A stretch of DNA of 64,000 bases, from contig NZ_FXTH01000005.1 of the NCBI RefSeq assembly GCF_900182555.1, positions 62,001 to 126,000 on the forward strand, written 5' to 3'. The notes under the pieces are model-generated. The model was not told the DNA's origin and did no database searches. It was given only the letters and a program-made list of their open reading frames with translations. Shown here piece by piece: positions 21,096-30,998 of the stretch. Each line of letters begins with the position of its first letter. Position 1 is the stretch's first letter. This DNA comes from Fodinibius sediminis. Its GTDB lineage: Bacteria > Bacteroidota > Rhodothermia > Balneolales > Balneolaceae. The position numbers and the translations under genes were made by a program.

Positions 21096-22793
21096 TTATT
21101 TTGATATCAAATCTACTGCTGAGGCGGAAACCTCTTCGGTTATGATATAAAAATTGGGATCCACTTTGAAGTCTGTACCCTCAGCAATTTTAACCGTTTT
21201 CCAACGTTCGGAAACGGGATAGATGAACGAATAGTCACTGCCGGAAAGGGTTACCTTCAGGGGCATGTCAAACTGGTCGACATCCGCCTGCCAGCGGTAA
21301 TGCAGGCGGTGTTGCTTGTCGATATAATAGCGGAAGGTGGGAAGCTGGGCATAATGCAGGTATTGATCAAAGAGGTCGTCAAGGTCTTTGCCGGAATGCC
21401 GGATGATATACCGCTCGACCTGGTCGGCCGTAACCGTTTGATGGTAGAACTCTTTGTTGAGACCCTGCAGGATCTGTTTCCAGGCGGCGTCGTTGTCAAT
21501 GATATGGCGGATCATGTGCAGCATATTGTGCCCTTTGTAGTACATGTCGCCGGAGCCTTCATTGTTCAGCCCGTACTTGCCGGTAACAGGGGTGCGATTC
21601 TGAATTCTGTCGCGTAGCCCCCTGGTGTACTCGGCTGCTGCCTGCTTTCCAAACCGGCATTCGGTGTAGATGGATTCGGCGTAGCTGGTAAATCCCTCAT
21701 GGACCCACATGTCAGCAATATCTTTGGAGGTAATGTTGTTGCCCCACCACTCGTGGGCCGATTCGTGGATGATGATGAAATCCCATTTGAGTCCCCAGCC
21801 CGAGCCCGACAGGTCCTCGCCCATGTAACCATTCTGGTACTGGTTGCCATAGGCCACTGCACTTTGATGTTCCATGCCCAGATGCGGGGTTTCCACCAGT
21901 TTATAGCTGTCCTCGTAGAAAGGGTAGGGGCCAAACCACTCTTCGAAGCAGCGCATCATAGGTTTGACTTGCTGAAACTGTTCCCTGGCCTTGTCCAGGT
22001 GCTGCTCCAGCACCCAGTAGCTAAGATCCAGTGGTCCCCTCTTTCCCTGGTAGGTATCGGAGAAATTGACGTAGTTGCCGGCATTTACTGCAATATTGTA
22101 GTTATTAATGGGGTTCGACACGAACCAGCTCCAGGTGGTCATGCCATTGTCATGCGGAGTTTTGGCCCGAAGCCGCCCGTTGGATACGTTAACCAGGGGG
22201 TCGGGAACGGTTATGTGGATCCCCATACTGTCGGGTTCGGCTGTTTGATGATCCCTGTTCGGCCACCAGGCACTGGCTCCCAGTCCCTGGTTGGCGGTTG
22301 CTATCCAGGGAGTACCCCCCGAATCTTTGCCCCATACAAAACCGCCATCCCAGGGCGCCCTTTCGGCAACCCTGGGCCGGCCGTGGTAATAGATCACAAG
22401 CGTATAGAGGGAATCATGCTGAAGTTGGCCTGGGACGTCCACAAAGTAGGCGTTGCTGTTTTCAACTCGCGCGTAAGACAGCTGCTGTCCGTTTTGGGTA
22501 ACCTGATCAATAACCAGGGGGCGCTGAAGGTCAATCTGCAGTTTTTGAGGCCTCCCGGTGACCCGGTAGGTCATCTTGTTATAGCCTGTAATACTGGAAT
22601 CTTCCGGCTGTACCGTGACATGAAGATCGTAGTAAGTAACCTCCCACCAGGCGCGCTGGGGGGTGATGGAGCCGCGGAGGCTGTCAGAACGGGTGGCCAG
22701 GACGCCGGAATCCTGGGCAGCCGCCGAAAAAGCGAATACTGTCAGGAGGACGGGTAAAAACAGTATGCGATGCAGATGAAAGGGATGTTTCAT
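21096..22793 (-). CDS. M1-family zinc aminopeptidase, secreted
   Basis: A 565-residue gluzincin peptidase. An N-terminal signal peptide ends near FSAAAQ (residues 1-27). The M1-type beta domain follows, then an exopeptidase-like motif GMEHQ (near 306) in place of GAMEN and the zinc motif HESAHEWWG (near 343) with the downstream glutamate in WVHEGFTSYAES. It is shorter than PepN and lacks the large helical C-terminal domain, like many periplasmic members from this group. It lies downstream of era on the same strand. Confidence 0.92.
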   Translation of the reverse strand: MKHPFHLHRILFLPVLLTVFAFSAAAQDSGVLATRSDSLRGSITPQRAWWEVTYYDLHVTVQPEDSSITGYNKMTYRVTGRPQKLQIDLQRPLVIDQVTQNGQQLSYARVENSNAYFVDVPGQLQHDSLYTLVIYYHGRPRVAERAPWDGGFVWGKDSGGTPWIATANQGLGASAWWPNRDHQTAEPDSMGIHITVPDPLVNVSNGRLRAKTPHDNGMTTWSWFVSNPINNYNIAVNAGNYVNFSDTYQGKRGPLDLSYWVLEQHLDKAREQFQQVKPMMRCFEEWFGPYPFYEDSYKLVETPHLGMEHQSAVAYGNQYQNGYMGEDLSGSGWGLKWDFIIIHESAHEWWGNNITSKDIADMWVHEGFTSYAESIYTECRFGKQAAAEYTRGLRDRIQNRTPVTGKYGLNNEGSGDMYYKGHNMLHMIRHIIDNDAAWKQILQGLNKEFYHQTVTADQVERYIIRHSGKDLDDLFDQYLHYAQLPTFRYYIDKQHRLHYRWQADVDQFDMPLKVTLSGSDYSFIYPVSERWKTVKIAEGTDFKVDPNFYIITEEVSASAVDLISK

Positions 22794-22932
22794 GGGTGCC
22801 GATTATAATAATACGGGGTATAATGTGCGTAGTTGGCCGGATTGCCTTTCAGGATCACCCGGCAGGGTATGCCGGAAATGACTATAGTGGCTGTTGTCAA
22901 GAGTACGTAAAAGTATCGGACGCTGGTTTTCC

Positions 22933-23820
22933 TTAGTAGCCATAATGCCTGACCCGATTGGGATCTTCTCTCCATTTGTCGCGCACCTTGACATGCAGGT
23001 CCAGGTATACCTTCTTGTCTACAAAGTCTTCAATGACCTCCCGCGCATTTTTTCCCAGCTTCTTGATGGCTTTACCGCCTTTGCCAATCAGGATTCCTTT
23101 CTGGGAGTTTCGGTTGACGATGATGTCTGCGCTGATGTAGTCAAGGTCATCCCGCTCATCGTATTGCACGATATCTATGGTGGAGGAATAGGGGATTTCC
23201 TGGTGATAGAGCAGGAAAAGCTGCTCGCGGATCATCTCTGCCACAAAAAACCGAACGGGCTGCTCGCTGAGCATATCCTTGGGATAAAAGGGCGGGCCCG
23301 GTTTCAGGTTCTCCTTGATGGCTGTCATCAGTCCCTGCAAGCCCTCGCCATTGAGGGCTGAGACCAGCAGCGTCTGGTCAAAGTCGAACCGCTCCTGGAT
23401 GTTTTGGGTCACGACCTTCACCTGCTGCTCCGAGGTTTTATCGATTTTATTGATAACCAGGAAAATCTTTTTTCCTTTCATTGAGGCAAACATCTTAAAA
23501 ATTCGGCCGGGCACCTCATAGTCGGTGACATCCACAATGAGCAGGATGATGTCTGCATCGGTACGTGCGCGGTCCACGGTCTTCATCATGGCCTTCTGCA
23601 GTTCGTAGCGCGGGTTGATAATTCCGGGGGTATCCAGAAAAATAATTTGCAGGTCATCTTCCGAATGAATGCCCAGAATCTGGTGGCGGGTGGTCTGTGG
23701 TTTATGGGTGGTAATGGATACTTTGCTGCCCAGCAGCCGATTCATTAATGTGGATTTGCCGGCGTTTGGCTTGCCAATGATGGCCACATAGCCCGATTTA
23801 TGTTGTTCAGAATGTTGCAT
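22933..23820 (-). CDS. era: GTPase Era
   Basis: Ribosome-assembly GTPase that binds the 3' end of 16S rRNA. In 295 residues it carries the G1 loop GKPNAGKSTL, G3 DTPG, G4 NKID and a C-terminal KH domain (GILIGKGGKAIKKLGKNAR). It follows pdxJ by about 30 bases on the same strand and is probably cotranscribed with it. Confidence 0.96.
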   Translation of the reverse strand: MQHSEQHKSGYVAIIGKPNAGKSTLMNRLLGSKVSITTHKPQTTRHQILGIHSEDDLQIIFLDTPGIINPRYELQKAMMKTVDRARTDADIILLIVDVTDYEVPGRIFKMFASMKGKKIFLVINKIDKTSEQQVKVVTQNIQERFDFDQTLLVSALNGEGLQGLMTAIKENLKPGPPFYPKDMLSEQPVRFFVAEMIREQLFLLYHQEIPYSSTIDIVQYDERDDLDYISADIIVNRNSQKGILIGKGGKAIKKLGKNAREVIEDFVDKKVYLDLHVKVRDKWREDPNRVRHYGY

Positions 23821-23850
23821 GGTGATGTCTTTGTGATAAATGGCCCGGTG

Positions 23851-24582
23851 TCAGGCTCTGTTTGAATCGTTCATGATGGAAAGGAACTTTTTGACGGTTT
23901 CATCAAGCCCGTAAAACAGGGCTGAAGAGACCAGTGCATGACCAATGCTGATATCATTTAAATGAGGGACTTCCTCAACCAGGGCTTCCAGATTGTCAAG
24001 ATTCAGCCCGTGACCAGCATTCACTTCCATGCCCAGCTCATAAGCCTGGAGCGCTCCCGTCCTCAGGCGCTGGAGTTCCTGCTCCCGGTCTTGTTCGGTG
24101 GTGGCATTGGCATAGGTTCCGGTATGCAGCTCTATTATGTCGCTGCCCAGTTCACCGGCCAATGCAATATCTTCTTCATTGGGATCCAGGAAAAGGCTTA
24201 TTTTTATGTCGGTTTCACGGATCCTGGGGAATACGCGCTGTTGAAAATCATCAAATACAGTTTCCATATTCAGCCCTCCTTCGGTTGTCAGCTCTTCACG
24301 ACTTTCCGGTACCAGCGTAATAAGGTCCGGATTCACTTCCGTACAGATGGTCAGCATTTCTTCGGTAGCGGCCATCTCAAAATCAAGGGTCCCGGTCACG
24401 CTTTTTTTAAGTGCATAAACATCTTCATCACGGATATGCCGCCGGTCGCCCCGCAGGTGAAAGACAATACCGGCGGCCCCGGCTTGTTCACAGGCGCCAG
24501 CGGCTTCAACGGGATCGGGATACCCTTCGCCCCGGGCGTTTCTGAGGGTGGCAATATGGTCGACATTTACCAAAAGTTGCAT
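23851..24582 (-). CDS. pdxJ: Pyridoxine 5'-phosphate synthase
   Basis: TIM-barrel enzyme that condenses 1-deoxy-D-xylulose 5-phosphate with 3-amino-2-oxopropyl phosphate in the DXP-dependent route to vitamin B6. The 243-residue protein shows the hallmark LLVNVDHIATLRNARG at the N terminus, HLRGDRRHI and the C-terminal GHGLNLDN and SIGHALVS. It is divergent from the NlpC/P60 gene, with 92 bases between the starts. Confidence 0.96.
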   Translation of the reverse strand: MQLLVNVDHIATLRNARGEGYPDPVEAAGACEQAGAAGIVFHLRGDRRHIRDEDVYALKKSVTGTLDFEMAATEEMLTICTEVNPDLITLVPESREELTTEGGLNMETVFDDFQQRVFPRIRETDIKISLFLDPNEEDIALAGELGSDIIELHTGTYANATTEQDREQELQRLRTGALQAYELGMEVNAGHGLNLDNLEALVEEVPHLNDISIGHALVSSALFYGLDETVKKFLSIMNDSNRA

Positions 24583-24674
24583 ATTTTAATATCTGCCTTA
24601 ATTTTATCGTTGTTATTGAACCTTTAAATATAGATCATTTAATGGAGTAGTTTAAGCTTTAAATCATCGGTTTT

Positions 24675-25232
24675 ATGGTATCTTTGAACAAAATACTTAT
24701 GCTGCTGTGTATTCTTTCGCTCACGATAGGATGCGGGGTCGTCAAACAATCGGCCCGTTCCCCGGTGGCGACGGCTGCCAGTGATACCACAAATCGTGAG
24801 GCTGCATCGGATACTGAGACAGTGACCCCGTCGCCCATGGCGGCTGTGAGTATTGCATCGATTAACGAAGCCCGGGCTTCGCTCATGCAGGCCTACCGCG
24901 ACTGGAAGGGCACCCCCTATCGTCTGGGGGGAGGGTCGCAAAGCGGGGTGGATTGTTCGATGTTTATTAATATCGTATTTGCCGAGTATTTTAATATTGA
25001 TTTGCCTACCAATACACGGACACAGCTTAATGTCGGGGCCGGGGTGCGCAGGGCGGCCATAAAAACCGGGGACCTCATTTTCTTCCGTACCGGTCGAAAA
25101 ATGCTGCATGTAGGGGTTATGCTGAATAAAGAGGAGTTTTTGCATGCTTCCACCTCCAAAGGGGTTACTATCAGCCAGATATCTCAAAAGTACTGGGCCA
25201 GTCGTTATCTGGCTGCCCGAAGGGTGTTGTAA
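24675..25232 (+). CDS. NlpC/P60 family lipoprotein (cell-wall endopeptidase)
   Basis: A 185-residue lipoprotein with lipobox LTIGC (Cys20), a low-complexity Ser/Thr/Ala linker (about 25-60) and an NlpC/P60 domain. The catalytic cysteine is Cys94 in GVDCSMF and the histidine is in KMLHVGVML (His145), with a further His in FLHAST. Proteins of this form cut peptide bonds in peptidoglycan stems, typically D-Glu/DAP. Outer-membrane attachment is inferred from the lipobox. Confidence 0.92.
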   Translation: MVSLNKILMLLCILSLTIGCGVVKQSARSPVATAASDTTNREAASDTETVTPSPMAAVSIASINEARASLMQAYRDWKGTPYRLGGGSQSGVDCSMFINIVFAEYFNIDLPTNTRTQLNVGAGVRRAAIKTGDLIFFRTGRKMLHVGVMLNKEEFLHASTSKGVTISQISQKYWASRYLAARRVL

Positions 25233-25333
25233 AGCAGAAAAGCGATAAAAAGACCGGACATCCTTTCCAATGATCCAATTTCTGTTATATTAAGGCCGAA
25301 CAATTAAACTATACTCCAGATAATCTACAGCTT

Positions 25334-26482
25334 ATGTACTCATATTTTCGTGCTTTCGGGATCCTGTTCATCATGTTCAGCTTTATCTCATGCTCATCAG
25401 ACCCGGCGGAATCACCGGATTACATCCCGGTTGAACAGTCTGATTTCCAGGTAGAGCACGACGGTAAGCAGGTGGATCTTTTTACCCTGGAGAATGAACA
25501 GGGAATGAAAGTTCAAATCACGAATTACGGAGGCAAAATTGTTTCTGTGTTGGTGCCCGACCGAAACGGGAAGCTCGGTGATGTTGTGCTCGGTTATGAG
25601 ACGGCCCGGGAGTACTTCGACGGGATTGCCTCCCTGGGGGCAACCATGGGAAGATACGCCAACCGCATCGCCCAGGCACAGTTCACCCTCAATGACAGCA
25701 CCTATCAGCTCGACAAAAATAATGGAGAACATTCTATCCACGGGGGAATGGAAGGATTCCGCCACCAGGTGTGGGATGCCAATCAGATCGACGGCCAAAC
25801 CCTGGAGCTCAGCTATTTCTCTGAAGACGGGGAAGGCGGCTATCCAGGTAATCTGGAAGTGACCGTCACCTATAGCGTGACGGAGGATAACGAGCTTAAG
25901 CTGGAGTATGAAGCCAGCACGGATAAGCCAACCGTCCTGAATATGACAAACCACGCCTTCTTCAATTTGTCCGGAGAGGGATCGGGGAAGATTTTGGATC
26001 ATGTGCTCTTTGTGGATGCCGTCCAGTATACTCCGGTTGACTCAACGGCCATTCCAACGGGCGAGCTGCGGGCAGTGGAGGGAACGCCCTTTGACTTCAC
26101 CGAGGCTACTGCAATTGGTGCGCGCATAGATGCAGACAACCAACAGCTTGAATATGTAGGAGGATACGATCACAATTATGTGCTTAATAAAGAAGAGGGA
26201 GCCCTGGCCCTGGCCGCCCGCTTGTTCGATCCGGAATCGGGGCGTGTGATGGAGGTTCATACGACCGAGCCCGGCTTGCAGGTTTATACAGCAAACTCAC
26301 TGACCGGTGAAGGGAACCAGGTGGGTAAGGGCGGGCATGCCTATGGCCCGCAGTCGTCGGTTTGCCTGGAAACCCAGCACTTTCCGGATTCGCCCCACCA
26401 TCCCAATTTTCCCTCCACGGTGATTACGCCGGATGATGGCTACCAGTCTACAACGATTTATACCTTTTCAACCCGGGAGTGA
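25334..26482 (+). CDS. Aldose 1-epimerase (galactose mutarotase), lipoprotein
   Basis: A 382-residue mutarotase that interconverts alpha and beta hexose anomers. A lipobox-type signal (FSFISC, Cys20) targets it outside the cytoplasm, unlike E. coli GalM. Family motifs include GRYANRIA, the histidine in MTNHAFFNLSG, GGYDHNYVL and the catalytic glutamate in CLETQHFPDSP near the C terminus. It follows the NlpC gene in the same direction, but about 100 bases apart. Role in periplasmic sugar use is inferred. Confidence 0.93.
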   Translation: MYSYFRAFGILFIMFSFISCSSDPAESPDYIPVEQSDFQVEHDGKQVDLFTLENEQGMKVQITNYGGKIVSVLVPDRNGKLGDVVLGYETAREYFDGIASLGATMGRYANRIAQAQFTLNDSTYQLDKNNGEHSIHGGMEGFRHQVWDANQIDGQTLELSYFSEDGEGGYPGNLEVTVTYSVTEDNELKLEYEASTDKPTVLNMTNHAFFNLSGEGSGKILDHVLFVDAVQYTPVDSTAIPTGELRAVEGTPFDFTEATAIGARIDADNQQLEYVGGYDHNYVLNKEEGALALAARLFDPESGRVMEVHTTEPGLQVYTANSLTGEGNQVGKGGHAYGPQSSVCLETQHFPDSPHHPNFPSTVITPDDGYQSTTIYTFSTRE

Positions 26483-26647
26483 GGGCAAGAGATAAAAACT
26501 GAAAGGCAGCTTTTTATGCCGAAACCGGGATGGGGGCATGCTGCAGTGATAGGGATCCCCTTCTATATTTTCCTGCACAAGAACTATTTATGGAAATAGC
26601 GTGTTGAAGAATACCTGATCATAGTTGCTCAATAATCGGTGGATGTT

Positions 26648-28264
26648 ATGGATAATAGAGAAGCATCTTCTTCCGGCCCGGATCCCGGTTTGCTGCACTT
26701 TCTGGAGCAGCCCGCTTCCTATCCCCATGCGCCGGAAGAAGTGCATCATATCCAGACTCATATCTCGCATGTTTTCATAGCTCCTCCCTACGTCTATAAG
26801 CTAAAGAAGCCGGTAGATTTTGGATTTTTGGATTACAGCAGCCTTGCAAAACGGAAGAAGTACTGTTACCGGGAGGTGGAGCTCAACCGGCGTCTCACTG
26901 ACGATGTATATCTGGGTGTGGTAGGGATAGCCGGGAAACACGGTGATTATCGCATCATCCCGCTGGAGGAAGAAGGGGAGGCCGAGACCGTTGCAGAGTA
27001 TGCCGTCAAGATGCGAAAGCTTTCGGACCAGTATTTCCTGCAATTTCACATCGAAAACGGGACGCTTACTGTCGACAAGCTCAATCGCGTGGCAGATAAA
27101 CTCGCCCGATTTTATCAGGAGCAGCAGGATGAAGCACTTGCCCGGTGGGGATCGATTGAACAAATAAAGGTGAATACCGATGAGAACTTTCAGCAGACAA
27201 GGCAGTTTATCAGCGATACGATAGACCGCCCTGCCTATGACGTGATTACCTATTACACCAATACCTACTTTCAAGAGCATGAAAGCCTGTTTCTAAAGCG
27301 GCAGGAGCAGGGACGTATTATCGATGGCCACGGCGATCTCCATCTCGATCATATTTACATTAGTCCGGAAAAAGTCATGGTCTACGATTGCATAGAATTC
27401 AATGACCGGTTCAGGTATGGCGATCTGGCTGCTGACCTGGCCTTCCTGGCGATGGATTTGGATTTTAACGACTGCTGGGAGCAAGAACGGCATTTTGTAG
27501 ACCGGATGGCCCGAATGCTGGGGGATGATGATTTGATTCGTATTATCAATTTTTACAAATGCTACCGGGCGTATGTGAAGGGGAAAGTTAAAAGTTTGCA
27601 GAGCACCGAGCACGAAGTACCGGTCGCTGAGCGGGAGAGGGCTCGCCGGCTTGCCACACGCTATTTTAACCTTTCACTGCGTTATGCGCTGGCCGGCTCG
27701 GATGTTCTGGTGTTGATTGTCATGGGGCGTGTGGGAACCGGAAAAAGTACCCTGTCCAAGCATTTGTCGGAGAAACTGGGCATGCCACGGTTTTCGTCTG
27801 ATTACATACGGAAACGGTCCATGGATCAGCCCCTTACCGAGCGTACCCCCGCTTCCCGGCGGAATAAACTGTATTCCAGGGAGCAGTCTGCAAAGACCTA
27901 TGCCACGCTGAGAGCAAAGGCGGCTAATGCCGGGAACAGTATGATATTGGACGCCACGTTTAGTAAAATAGAGGAACGAAGACGGCTGACCCGGGAGCTG
28001 GAGTCTGAAGGTATCGATTATATTTTCATCGAAGTCCGGGCTGCGGATGCCATAATCAAAGAGCGGCTGAAAGCACGTGAGGAGCAGCCGGGGATAATTT
28101 CTGATGCGCGACTGGAGGATTTTAAAAGCCTGAGCAGGGGGTATGAACCCCCTGTCGAACTGCAGGATAACCACAGCGTCCGGGTTGACAGCGGACAGCC
28201 GGTCGAGGAAAGTATCAGGGAGTTGTATACCCGGCTGGCTGAACGAAATTTAAAGATTAACTAA
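26648..28264 (+). CDS. Two-domain kinase-like protein (aminoglycoside-phosphotransferase-like plus P-loop kinase)
   Basis: A protein of about 538 residues. The N-terminal 340 residues resemble the APH-like COG2187 domain (YVYKLKKPVDFGFLDYSSL; catalytic-loop-like IDGHGDLHLDHIY; VYDCIEFNDRFRYGDLAADLAFLAMDLD). The C-terminal domain is a P-loop kinase with GRVGTGKSTLSKHL and a LDATFSKIEERR segment. This fusion is widespread but its substrate is unknown. The upstream GTG at 26639 gives three more residues; the ATG at 26648 is preferred. The 3' end lies within a few bases of the CoA-transferase start. Confidence 0.85.
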   Translation: MDNREASSSGPDPGLLHFLEQPASYPHAPEEVHHIQTHISHVFIAPPYVYKLKKPVDFGFLDYSSLAKRKKYCYREVELNRRLTDDVYLGVVGIAGKHGDYRIIPLEEEGEAETVAEYAVKMRKLSDQYFLQFHIENGTLTVDKLNRVADKLARFYQEQQDEALARWGSIEQIKVNTDENFQQTRQFISDTIDRPAYDVITYYTNTYFQEHESLFLKRQEQGRIIDGHGDLHLDHIYISPEKVMVYDCIEFNDRFRYGDLAADLAFLAMDLDFNDCWEQERHFVDRMARMLGDDDLIRIINFYKCYRAYVKGKVKSLQSTEHEVPVAERERARRLATRYFNLSLRYALAGSDVLVLIVMGRVGTGKSTLSKHLSEKLGMPRFSSDYIRKRSMDQPLTERTPASRRNKLYSREQSAKTYATLRAKAANAGNSMILDATFSKIEERRRLTRELESEGIDYIFIEVRAADAIIKERLKAREEQPGIISDARLEDFKSLSRGYEPPVELQDNHSVRVDSGQPVEESIRELYTRLAERNLKIN

Positions 28265-28274
28265 CCATTTGTCT

Positions 28275-29561
28275 ATGCATCAAACATTTAACTACACAAG
28301 CGCAGATGAAGCCGTTAAGCTCATTAATTCGGGGGATCGCGTGTTTGTGCACAGTGTCGCCGCTGCTCCGCAGGAATTGATTAACGCAATGACGGATCGT
28401 GCTCCCGAGCTGGAAAATATTGAGGTTATTCACCTGCATACCGAGGGCGAGGCTCCCTATGTGAAGCCCGAGTACAGCGATACCTTCAGTACCAATGCCC
28501 TCTTTGTGGGAGCAAATGTCCGGAAAGCGGTTAATGAGGGCAGTGCGGATTACCTGCCCATTTTTCTAAGTGAAGTACCGGGACTTTTCCGAAAGGACAT
28601 CCTGCCCGTCGATATGGCCCTGGTCCAGGTTTCTCCACCGGACAAGCACGGTTATTGTTCGCTGGGCGTCTCGGTGGATGCGTCACGGGCAGCTTTGCAG
28701 TCTGCAACCAAAGCGATTGCGCTGGTAAATCCGAATATGCCTCGGACCCACGGGGATGGTATTTTTCATGCCAGCCGGTTCAATGCATTGGTAAAATCCG
28801 AGGCCCCGCTTCACGAGCTTGCCATACCCGCCCCTGACGAGGTGGAGCAGCAGATTGGCAAGAACTGTGCAGAGTTGGTCGAGGATGGCGCAACGCTTCA
28901 AATGGGGATTGGAGCCATACCGAATGCGGTGCTCGATGCCCTTGGAAATCACAAGGATTTGGGAATCCATACAGAGATGTTCAGTGACGGGGTCATTGAC
29001 CTGGTGGAAAAGGGCGTGATCAACGGAAAGAAGAAGGCCAAGCACCCGGAAAAGATTGTGGCTAGTTTTGTGATGGGCAGCCGTCGCTTGTATGATTTTG
29101 TAGATGACAATCCCATGCTGGCCATGCTGGACGTAGCTTATGTGAATGATACTGCTGTCATTAGGAAAAATCCCAGGGTTACGGCTATCAACAGTGCAAT
29201 GGAGGTCGACTTCACCGGACAGGTGTGCGCCGATTCCATAGGCACCTATCACTATTCCGGGGTGGGGGGGCAGATGGATTTTATCCGTGGAGCCTCTCTG
29301 AGTGAAGGGGGAAAGCCCATCATTGCGCTGCCCTCGACAACCCGCCGGGGCGAGAGTAAAATCGTAGCCAGCCTGAAACCGGGAGCGGGCGTAGTGACGA
29401 CCCGGGCCCATGTCCATTATGTGGTCACGGAGTATGGCGTTGCCAATTTATACGGAAAAAACCTTCACCAGCGGGCGAGGGCACTGATTGATATTGCCCA
29501 TCCCGATCATCGCGAAGCGCTGGAGCGAGAGGCTTTCGAGCGGTTTAACCAGTTCGGGTAA
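28275..29561 (+). CDS. Acetyl-CoA hydrolase/transferase family protein (4-hydroxybutyrate CoA-transferase-like)
   Basis: Family I CoA transferase of about 428 residues. Seen motifs are GDRVFVHSVAAAPQEL at the N terminus, the GIGAIPNAVLDAL loop and the catalytic glutamate in GIHTEMFSDG, then the C-terminal GGQMDFIRGA and HVHYVVTEYGVANLYG. These match the 4-hydroxybutyrate/acetate CoA transferase branch; the true acyl partner cannot be read from sequence. The ATG at 28275 is chosen over an in-frame TTG two codons earlier. A bidirectional hairpin lies just after the stop. Confidence 0.88.
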   Translation: MHQTFNYTSADEAVKLINSGDRVFVHSVAAAPQELINAMTDRAPELENIEVIHLHTEGEAPYVKPEYSDTFSTNALFVGANVRKAVNEGSADYLPIFLSEVPGLFRKDILPVDMALVQVSPPDKHGYCSLGVSVDASRAALQSATKAIALVNPNMPRTHGDGIFHASRFNALVKSEAPLHELAIPAPDEVEQQIGKNCAELVEDGATLQMGIGAIPNAVLDALGNHKDLGIHTEMFSDGVIDLVEKGVINGKKKAKHPEKIVASFVMGSRRLYDFVDDNPMLAMLDVAYVNDTAVIRKNPRVTAINSAMEVDFTGQVCADSIGTYHYSGVGGQMDFIRGASLSEGGKPIIALPSTTRRGESKIVASLKPGAGVVTTRAHVHYVVTEYGVANLYGKNLHQRARALIDIAHPDHREALEREAFERFNQFG

Positions 29562-29567
29562 ACAGAA

Positions 29568-29600
29568 AAGGCCTTGCAAAAAATTCACTTGCAAGGCCTT
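29568..29600. terminator. Bidirectional terminator between the CoA transferase and tRNA-Leu
   Basis: Arms AAGGCCTTGCA and TGCAAGGCCTT enclose an 11-base loop; T-rich or A-rich flanks occur on both strands. It can end the plus-strand CoA-transferase message and the minus-strand tRNA. Confidence 0.75.
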
Positions 29601-29604
29601 GTAG

Positions 29605-29688
29605 TACCCAAGAGAGGACTCGAACCTCCACGGCCAAAAGGCCACATGCTCCTGAAGCATGCGCGTCTACCAATTCCGCCACTTGGGC
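29605..29688 (-). tRNA. tRNA-Leu (anticodon CAG)
   Basis: Minus-strand 84-base class II tRNA. The acceptor arm GCCCAAG pairs with CTTGGGT (one G-U), the D arm has GGAATTGGTAGAC, the anticodon stem CATGC/GCATG encloses TTCAGGA with anticodon CAG, a long variable arm follows (GGCCTTTTGGCC) and the T loop is GTTCGAGTC. CCA is not encoded. Confidence 0.95.
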
Positions 29689-29795
29689 ATCAATACCGCT
29701 TCCATACAGCGCTTTGAAAACAGCACTCAAATATAGGGAGCTTTAGGGAGAAAGTTCAACCCAATTTGAAAATTTTCTCAGAGCCTTTGAAGGAG

Positions 29796-30998
29796 CTAGT
29801 TTTGATGGCGTTCGTTGAAGATGATACGCATCATCTCCTTGTAGCCTTCCGTCAGCTCAACCTCACGACGGGCCATCATGAGTTCCACGGCTTCCAGTGC
29901 CTTCTCAATCTTGTAAGGCTGGATGACATTGGATCCGACCCAGCTGAACGAGCGGATGAATTTAGGGGGGAAGTCGCGGGAAAGAATATTGCAGCAGACC
30001 CCTGTTACGGTCCCGGAATTGAGAACAGCGTTGATGGCCGTTTTCGAATGATCTCCCAGGATGACCCCCACAAACTGCTGACCGCTGTCCCGGTCTTCGC
30101 CGTCATCCCAGTGGGGCACCCGTACGTTGCTGTAGTTGGTTTTTAAATTGGAGATGGTGGCTCCGGCCCCAAAGTTACACCACTGGCCAATAACGGAGTG
30201 TCCGATATATCCGTGATGGGCCTTGTTAGAATAGGAGTGAAAAATGGTATGGCTGACTTCGCCTCCCACTTTGCTGACTGGGCCAATGGTGGTATTGCCA
30301 TAGATTTTAGCTCCAGCTTTAACAATGGCCCCTTCGCAGACGGCTACAGGACCTCGGAGGATGGAGCCAGCCATAACCGTCGCATCCCGGCCGATATAAA
30401 TGGGGCCTTTCCGTGCATCCAGTACACAGCCGGCTTCAACTTCCGCTCCCTTTTTGATGATAATGTTGTCTTCGTCTTCAAGGGCAGCCCGGCTCGAAAT
30501 GGTAATGTTTTCCGAATCGCTGGAACCTGAAAGCTGAAAGTCTCGTATAATCTCACGCCCGTTGAACTGGAAGAGTTCCCACAGGTGGCGGATACAGTCA
30601 AAGGGTTGTGACTGTATGACCAGCAGGTTACTGAAAGAGGGGCTGCCTTCTTCAATCCAAGCCTGTGAATTCCGGCCGTCCACGCATGCGGCTACAACGG
30701 TTGAGTCAACCTGGAGGCAGGTGCCGTTGTTGAGATTCTGTACTTCTTGCAAAAGCTCTCTGGTGGGAAGATATCGCGCATTGATCCAAAGGCAGGAATC
30801 ATCAGGAGTAATTTCCCCTGTGTCAAAAACATTCCGCAGGTTAGGTCGAACAATCCGGGCAGAGGATTCTTTTCGCAGGGCACGCTGCCATTTTTGCCGG
30901 ATGGTATAAATGCCGATTCGGAGGTCATCCACTGGACGGCTGAGTGTAAGAGGATGAAAATTCGTCAATTGGTCATCCTCAAAAAAACACAGTTTCAT
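29796..30998 (-). CDS. GlmU-like putative sugar nucleotidyltransferase / acyltransferase
   Basis: About 400 residues. The N-terminal part starts KLCFFEDDQLTNFHPLTLSRPV, typical of the Bacteroidota GlmU-family protein, but lacks a clear pyrophosphorylase GXG loop. The C-terminal half is a left-handed beta-helix of hexapeptide repeats (IYIGRDATVMAGSILRGPVAVCEGAIVKAGAKIYGNTTIGPV). It is divergent from glmS, suggesting that it uses the glucosamine-6-phosphate branch for UDP-GlcNAc. The ATG at 30998 is chosen; a TTG two codons upstream is closer to an AAGGGG site. A stand-alone UDP-GlcNAc synthesis role is inferred. Confidence 0.8.
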   Translation of the reverse strand: MKLCFFEDDQLTNFHPLTLSRPVDDLRIGIYTIRQKWQRALRKESSARIVRPNLRNVFDTGEITPDDSCLWINARYLPTRELLQEVQNLNNGTCLQVDSTVVAACVDGRNSQAWIEEGSPSFSNLLVIQSQPFDCIRHLWELFQFNGREIIRDFQLSGSSDSENITISSRAALEDEDNIIIKKGAEVEAGCVLDARKGPIYIGRDATVMAGSILRGPVAVCEGAIVKAGAKIYGNTTIGPVSKVGGEVSHTIFHSYSNKAHHGYIGHSVIGQWCNFGAGATISNLKTNYSNVRVPHWDDGEDRDSGQQFVGVILGDHSKTAINAVLNSGTVTGVCCNILSRDFPPKFIRSFSWVGSNVIQPYKIEKALEAVELMMARREVELTEGYKEMMRIIFNERHQN

